64,000 nt of DNA from Paramagnetospirillum marisnigri (GTDB lineage: Bacteria; Pseudomonadota; Alphaproteobacteria; Rhodospirillales; Magnetospirillaceae): assembly GCF_001650715.1 (NCBI RefSeq), contig NZ_LWQT01000077.1, positions 62,001 to 126,000 of the forward strand. Reading direction: 5' to 3'. Under the pieces are notes generated by a model. It was not told where the DNA came from and did no database searches. It saw only the letters and a list, made by a program, of their open reading frames with translations. Positions 60,961-64,000 of the stretch are shown one piece after another (position 1 is the first letter of the stretch; each line of letters starts with the position of its first letter). A program made the translations under genes and the position numbers.

Positions 60961-61278
60961 TCAGTAATCATCTGCCAGGATTTTCTGGCAGAACTTGCAG
61001 GTCAGGTTGCAGCCCGCCGTGCCGAAGGACAGGACGGGGGTGCCGGGCAGGAAATGGTTGAGCGGCTTCTTCTCGATAGGGTCGATGCAGAACCCCGACG
61101 AGCGGCCATAGGTGGTCAGCACCATGGCCCCGTCCCAGGCGGCGCGCACGAAGCACAGGCCGCGCTGGCCGTCATGCAGCCTGCATTCGCGCGGGCAGAC
61201 ATCGCATTGCACCCGGCCGTCGTCCAGCCGATGCCAATGGCGTCCGGGAAAATGCGAGCCTTCGAGGGTCGTGGTCAT
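60961..61278 (-). pseudogene. amrS: Stranded 5' fragment of host amrS
   Basis: The 105-codon frame from ATG 61278 encodes VQCDVCPRECRLHDGQRGLC through CNLTCKFCQ and then leaves amrS at the right core, ending KILADDY. It keeps host-like GC and codon use. It has the iron-sulfur CX3CX2C motif but lacks the rest of the barrel, so it is not an enzyme. The original promoter probably still drives it. Confidence 0.9.
60983..60989. other. attR core
   Basis: ttctggc, partner of 36616-36622. Here it continues rightwards into host sequence agaactt, and it is part of an 8-bp inverted repeat (tctgccag-gatttt-ctggcaga, 60971-60992). Confidence 0.8.
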
Positions 61279-61316
61279 GGCGGAATTCTAGCACGAAACC
61301 CCGTCCCCATGATACG

Positions 61317-61335
61317 CTTGACCAAGTTGGTCAAG
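61317..61335. promoter_or_regulatory. Candidate toxin-antitoxin operator
   Basis: cttgacca-agt-tggtcaag is a perfect 8-bp inverted repeat overlapping the ribosome site of the antitoxin gene, as expected for autorepression by a Phd-type antitoxin. Confidence 0.6.
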
Positions 61336-61349
61336 GAGAAGCCCCCCCC

Positions 61350-61595
61350 ATGAGCCGGGCGATCAATCTTTACGAGGCCAAGACCCATCTGTCGCAGCTG
61401 GTGGAGCGCGCCGCCGCGGGCGAGGAGATTATCATCGCCAAGGCGGGCCGTCCCGTCGCCCGCCTGATGCCCTTGGCTCCGGCGGCGGCGTCACGACGGC
61501 CGGGCGGCCTCAAGGGACGCATCCGCATCGCCGAGGATTTCGACGCCCCGTTGCCCGAGGACATGGCCGCCGCCTTCCGGGGCGAGGCCCCATGA
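61350..61595 (+). CDS. Phd/YefM-family antitoxin
   Basis: The 81-residue protein has the Phd/YefM DNA-binding start INLYEAKTHLSQLVERAAAGEEIIIAKAGRPVARLMPL and a toxin-neutralising tail. Its stop overlaps the toxin ATG (ATGA). Backbone-like GC, so it is not part of the inserted element; it lies between amrS and amrBA. Confidence 0.9.
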   Translation: MSRAINLYEAKTHLSQLVERAAAGEEIIIAKAGRPVARLMPLAPAAASRRPGGLKGRIRIAEDFDAPLPEDMAAAFRGEAP

Positions 61596-61966
61596 GGCTG
61601 CTGCTCGATACCCATGTGCTGCTGTGGTGGCTGGCCGACGACCCGGCGCTGCCGCCGATCATCAGGGCCGCCATCGCCGATCCGGGAACCGAGGCCTTCG
61701 TCAGCGCCGCCACCGCCTGGGAGATCGCCATCAAGCAGGCCCTGGGCAAGCTCGACTTTCCGGTGGACGAACTGACGGCGGTGCTGGCCGATGGCGGTTT
61801 CTCGGAACTGCCCATCACCATTGAGCACGCCCGCCGGGCAGGCGCCCTGCCCCGGCATCACTCCGACCCGTTCGACCGCATGCTGGTGGCCCAGGCCCAG
61901 CACGAAGGACTGACCATCGCCACGGTGGACCAGACCATTGGTCTTTACGCGGTAGCGTCGATTTAG
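61592..61966 (+). CDS. PIN-domain toxin (VapC-like)
   Basis: The 124-residue protein has the acidic PIN residues in LLLDTHVLLWWLAD, AATAWEIAIK, DPFDRMLVAQA and TVDQTIGLY, giving a complete four-acid site. It should be a ribonuclease held in check by the preceding antitoxin. Confidence 0.9.
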   Translation: MRLLLDTHVLLWWLADDPALPPIIRAAIADPGTEAFVSAATAWEIAIKQALGKLDFPVDELTAVLADGGFSELPITIEHARRAGALPRHHSDPFDRMLVAQAQHEGLTIATVDQTIGLYAVASI

Positions 61967-62011
61967 CGCGGCCGCTTTGCTATCCTGGAGTCCCTGTTCG
62001 GAGATGCAGCC

Positions 62012-63382
62012 ATGACCGCGATCCGTCCCGCCGCCGTCGCAGGCATGTTCTATCCCGCCGATTTCGCCGAGGCCAACCGGCAGCTCACCGCCTTTCTCGA
62101 AGAGGCCAAATCCCGACCTGGTGATTCCAGAACGCCCAAGGCGCTGATCGCGCCCCATGCCGGTTGGGTCTATTCCGGCGCGGTGGCGGCCAGCGCCTAT
62201 GTGCTTCTGCTGCCGCTCAGGGGCACTATCCGGCGGGTGGTGCTGCTAGGTCCCAGCCACCGGGTGGCCTTTCGCGGCCTCGCTTTGTCCGACGCCGACC
62301 AATGGGCCTCGCCCCTGGGGCCGGTGAGCCTGGACCGCGAGGGTGCCGAGGCACTGAAAGCCCTGCCCGGCGTCGGCGTGCTGGACCAGGCCCATGCCCA
62401 GGAGCATTCGCTGGAGGTGCATGTCCCCTTCCTGCAGGCGGTGCTGGGCGAGTTCAAGCTGCTGCCCATCGTGGTGGGCGACGCCCCCGCCGATCTGGTG
62501 GCGGGCGTGATCGACGCCGCCTGGGGCGGGCCGGAAACCCTGATCGTGGTGTCCACCGACCTGTCCCACTATCTGGGCTATGACGAGTGCCGCCGCCTGG
62601 ACCAGACCACCGTCGCCGCCATCGAGGGACTGGACCCGGCGGGAATCGGCCGCGAGGGCGCCTGCGGCCGGGTGCCGGTGGGCGGCCTGCTGCTCTGCGC
62701 CAAGCAGCGGGGCCTGGAGATCGTCACCCTGGACGTGCGCAATTCCGGCGACACCGCCGGACCCAAGGACCGGGTGGTGGGCTATGGCTCGTGGGCGCTG
62801 TACGAATCGGATGGGGGCGAGGCCGCCATCCGCGCCGTCGGCCCCGCCCTGGTGGATGCCGCCTGGGCCTCCATCCGCCACGGCCTCGACAACGGCTTCG
62901 CCCCCCATGCCCGCATCGAGGCCGACGCACCCAAGGTGTTCGGCAAGCCGGGCGCGGTCTTCGTCACCCTGAACCGCCACGGTCGCCTGCGGGGCTGCAT
63001 CGGCTCGCCGGTGGCGTGGCGGGGACTGGCCGAGGACGTGCTGGACAACGCCTTCAAGGCCGCCTTCAAGGACCCGCGCTTCCCGCCGCTCACCCGGGAC
63101 GAGTTGGACGGGCTGGAACTGTCGCTGTCGGTGCTGACGCCGCCGGTGCCCATGCGCTTCAAGGACGAGGCCGACCTGCTGGCCCAATTGCGGGTGCGCA
63201 TCGACGGCCTGATCATCGAGGATCAGGGCAAACGCGCCCTGTTCCTGCCCTCGGTCTGGGAGCAGTTGCCCGACAAGGCCCAGTTCATCGCCCATCTCAA
63301 GGCCAAGGCGGGCATGGCGCAAAACCACTGGTCGCCCAGCTTCAAGGCCTCCACCTTCCAGGCGGTGGAGATCGGCAAGTGA
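62012..63382 (+). CDS. AmmeMemoRadiSam system fusion, AmrB (MEMO) plus AmrA (AMMECR1)
   Basis: The 456-residue protein joins a MEMO domain (about 1-265: RPAAVAGMFYPAD, APHAGWVYSGAVAASAY, LGPSHRVAF, VSTDLSHYLGYDE) to an AMMECR1 domain (about 275-450: AVFVTLNRHGRLRGCIGS, KDPRFPPLTRDEL). These are partners of the radical SAM enzyme AmrS, whose gene is divergent but split by the island. The biochemical role of the set is not settled. Its stop overlaps the next gene start (GTGA). Confidence 0.92.
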   Translation: MTAIRPAAVAGMFYPADFAEANRQLTAFLEEAKSRPGDSRTPKALIAPHAGWVYSGAVAASAYVLLLPLRGTIRRVVLLGPSHRVAFRGLALSDADQWASPLGPVSLDREGAEALKALPGVGVLDQAHAQEHSLEVHVPFLQAVLGEFKLLPIVVGDAPADLVAGVIDAAWGGPETLIVVSTDLSHYLGYDECRRLDQTTVAAIEGLDPAGIGREGACGRVPVGGLLLCAKQRGLEIVTLDVRNSGDTAGPKDRVVGYGSWALYESDGGEAAIRAVGPALVDAAWASIRHGLDNGFAPHARIEADAPKVFGKPGAVFVTLNRHGRLRGCIGSPVAWRGLAEDVLDNAFKAAFKDPRFPPLTRDELDGLELSLSVLTPPVPMRFKDEADLLAQLRVRIDGLIIEDQGKRALFLPSVWEQLPDKAQFIAHLKAKAGMAQNHWSPSFKASTFQAVEIGK

Positions 63383-64000
63383 AGCGTTTCGGCTTCGGCC
63401 AGTCGGTGAAGCGGGTGGAAGACCAACGCTTCCTGACCGGTGCCGGAATCTATACCGACGATCTCAACCATCCCGGCCAGGCCTTCGGCTGGGTGGTGCG
63501 CTCGCTGCATCCCCATGCCGATGTAGTGGTGAACACCGAGGCGGCGCGGAGCATGCCCGGCGTGCTGCTGATCCTCACCGCCGGGGATCTGGCGGCCGAT
63601 GGCATCGGCCCCATGCGCTGCGGCTACTGGCCCAAGGGCCAGCCCGATCCCCTGCCCCGGCCGGTGCTGGCCGGTCCCCGCACCCGCCACGCGGGCGAGC
63701 CCCTGGCCTTCGTGGTGGCCGAGACCGCCGAACAGGCCCGCGACGCCGCCGAGGCGGTGTGGGTGGACTACACCCCGCTACCCGCCGCCGGGACCATCAA
63801 AGCCGCCACCGAGACGGCGCTGGACTGGGAGATGGGCGACAAGGCCGAGGTCGAGGCCGCCTTCGCCCGCGCCGCGCGCGTGGTCGAGCTTGACCTGATC
63901 AACAACCGCCTCGCCCCCACCGCGCTGGAACCGCGCGCCTGCCTCGCCCGCCCCTTGGCCGATGGGTGGCTGGAACTGATGGCGGGCAGCCAGGGTGTCC
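63379..64000 (+). CDS. Molybdopterin-binding hydroxylase large subunit (CoxL/XdhB-like), 5' part
   Basis: The frame opens at GTG 63379, overlapping the amrBA stop, and runs off the window. The start FGFGQSVKRVEDQRFLTGAGIYTDDL with HPHADVVVNTEAARSMPGVLLILTAGDL is the N-terminal a/b hammerhead domain of aldehyde oxidase/xanthine dehydrogenase/CO-dehydrogenase large subunits. It would need molybdopterin and hence molybdate. The catalytic part is outside the window, so the substrate cannot be inferred. Confidence 0.85.
   Translation, partial: MKRFGFGQSVKRVEDQRFLTGAGIYTDDLNHPGQAFGWVVRSLHPHADVVVNTEAARSMPGVLLILTAGDLAADGIGPMRCGYWPKGQPDPLPRPVLAGPRTRHAGEPLAFVVAETAEQARDAAEAVWVDYTPLPAAGTIKAATETALDWEMGDKAEVEAAFARAARVVELDLINNRLAPTALEPRACLARPLADGWLELMAGSQGV

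Larger units (their letters stand above)
36616..60989. mobile_element. Integrated genetic element (24.4 kb) in amrS, with defence and DNA-modification cargo
   Basis: The 7-bp core ttctggc occurs at both ends (36616-36622 and 60983-60989). Removing the DNA between cores rejoins the host amrS codons as FCQNWDISK, which reconstructs a normal gene. A 570-codon tyrosine recombinase frame lies at the right end reading inward, and matching ACTGTGTGT-like arm repeats sit just inside both ends. Internal genes have lower GC and weaker third-position G/C bias than the flanks. No replication, conjugation or capsid genes were recognised, so it is an integrative island of unknown transfer mode. Confidence 0.9.

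Noticed and set aside
36616-60989. An intact prophage
   Set aside because: No capsid, portal, terminase, tail or lysis genes were recognised; cargo is modification, restriction and unknown genes.

Overview
The window looks like chromosome of a GC-rich alphaproteobacterium of the Rhodospirillales, most like Magnetospirillum/Paramagnetospirillum. This is inferred from strong G/C bias at third codon positions, an ethylmalonyl-CoA-pathway gene (mesaconyl-CoA hydratase), CcoG, many fused signalling proteins and GC-rich intergenic hairpin repeats. It was not verified by any search. No tRNA or rRNA gene was seen.

Positions 1-35,800 and 61,000-64,000 are ordinary backbone. In order they hold: the end of mesaconyl-CoA hydratase; a lipid A/Kdo block (MsbA-like exporter, DUF374 acyltransferase, WaaA, LpxK, LpxL-type acyltransferase); an RlmM-like methyltransferase; a GntR regulator divergent from a DASS-type permease; CcoG; YchF-Pth-L25; an HD protein; a solute-symporter/histidine-kinase operon with a degenerate partner; a response regulator/kinase pair; a SiaB-SiaC-kinase-diguanylate cyclase block; ModC-ModB; a SYLF protein; two tandem M17 aminopeptidases; and a flippase-like membrane protein. 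To the right lie a Phd/PIN toxin-antitoxin pair, an AmrB-AmrA (MEMO-AMMECR1) fusion, and the start of a molybdopterin hydroxylase large subunit.

Between them, at 36,616-60,989, is a 24.4-kb lower-GC integrated element. It sits inside amrS, the AmmeMemoRadiSam radical SAM gene. The core repeat is 7 bp, and arm-type repeats resembling integrase binding sites lie at both ends. The host 5' end of amrS is stranded at 60,961-61,278. The element brings its own divergent amrS 5' end, which joins in frame to the host 3' end through a translated attachment arm, so a full-length chimera is encoded.

The cargo has four parts. (1) A 7-deazaguanine DNA-modification-type operon: Dam-like methylase, an unknown 475-aa protein, a DpdA-like transglycosylase, QueD, QueE, an N-terminally extended FolE, and a decayed queC. 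(2) A six-gene overlapping restriction-like operon: MmeI-like methylase, AlbA_2 protein, a frameshifted small gene, DEAD/DEAH helicase, GIY-YIG nuclease, HEPN/TOPRIM protein. (3) A two-gene cassette (DGQHR/ParB-like protein plus a HEPN-like protein) flanked by 43-bp direct repeats, next to a short solo tyrosine recombinase. (4) A phage/plasmid-like right end with DUF6641 and DUF3768 proteins, inverted GTC..GTGTTC repeat clusters, a long inverted repeat and the main integrase. The element reads as a mobile defence/DNA-modification island that damages and then repairs its own target gene.
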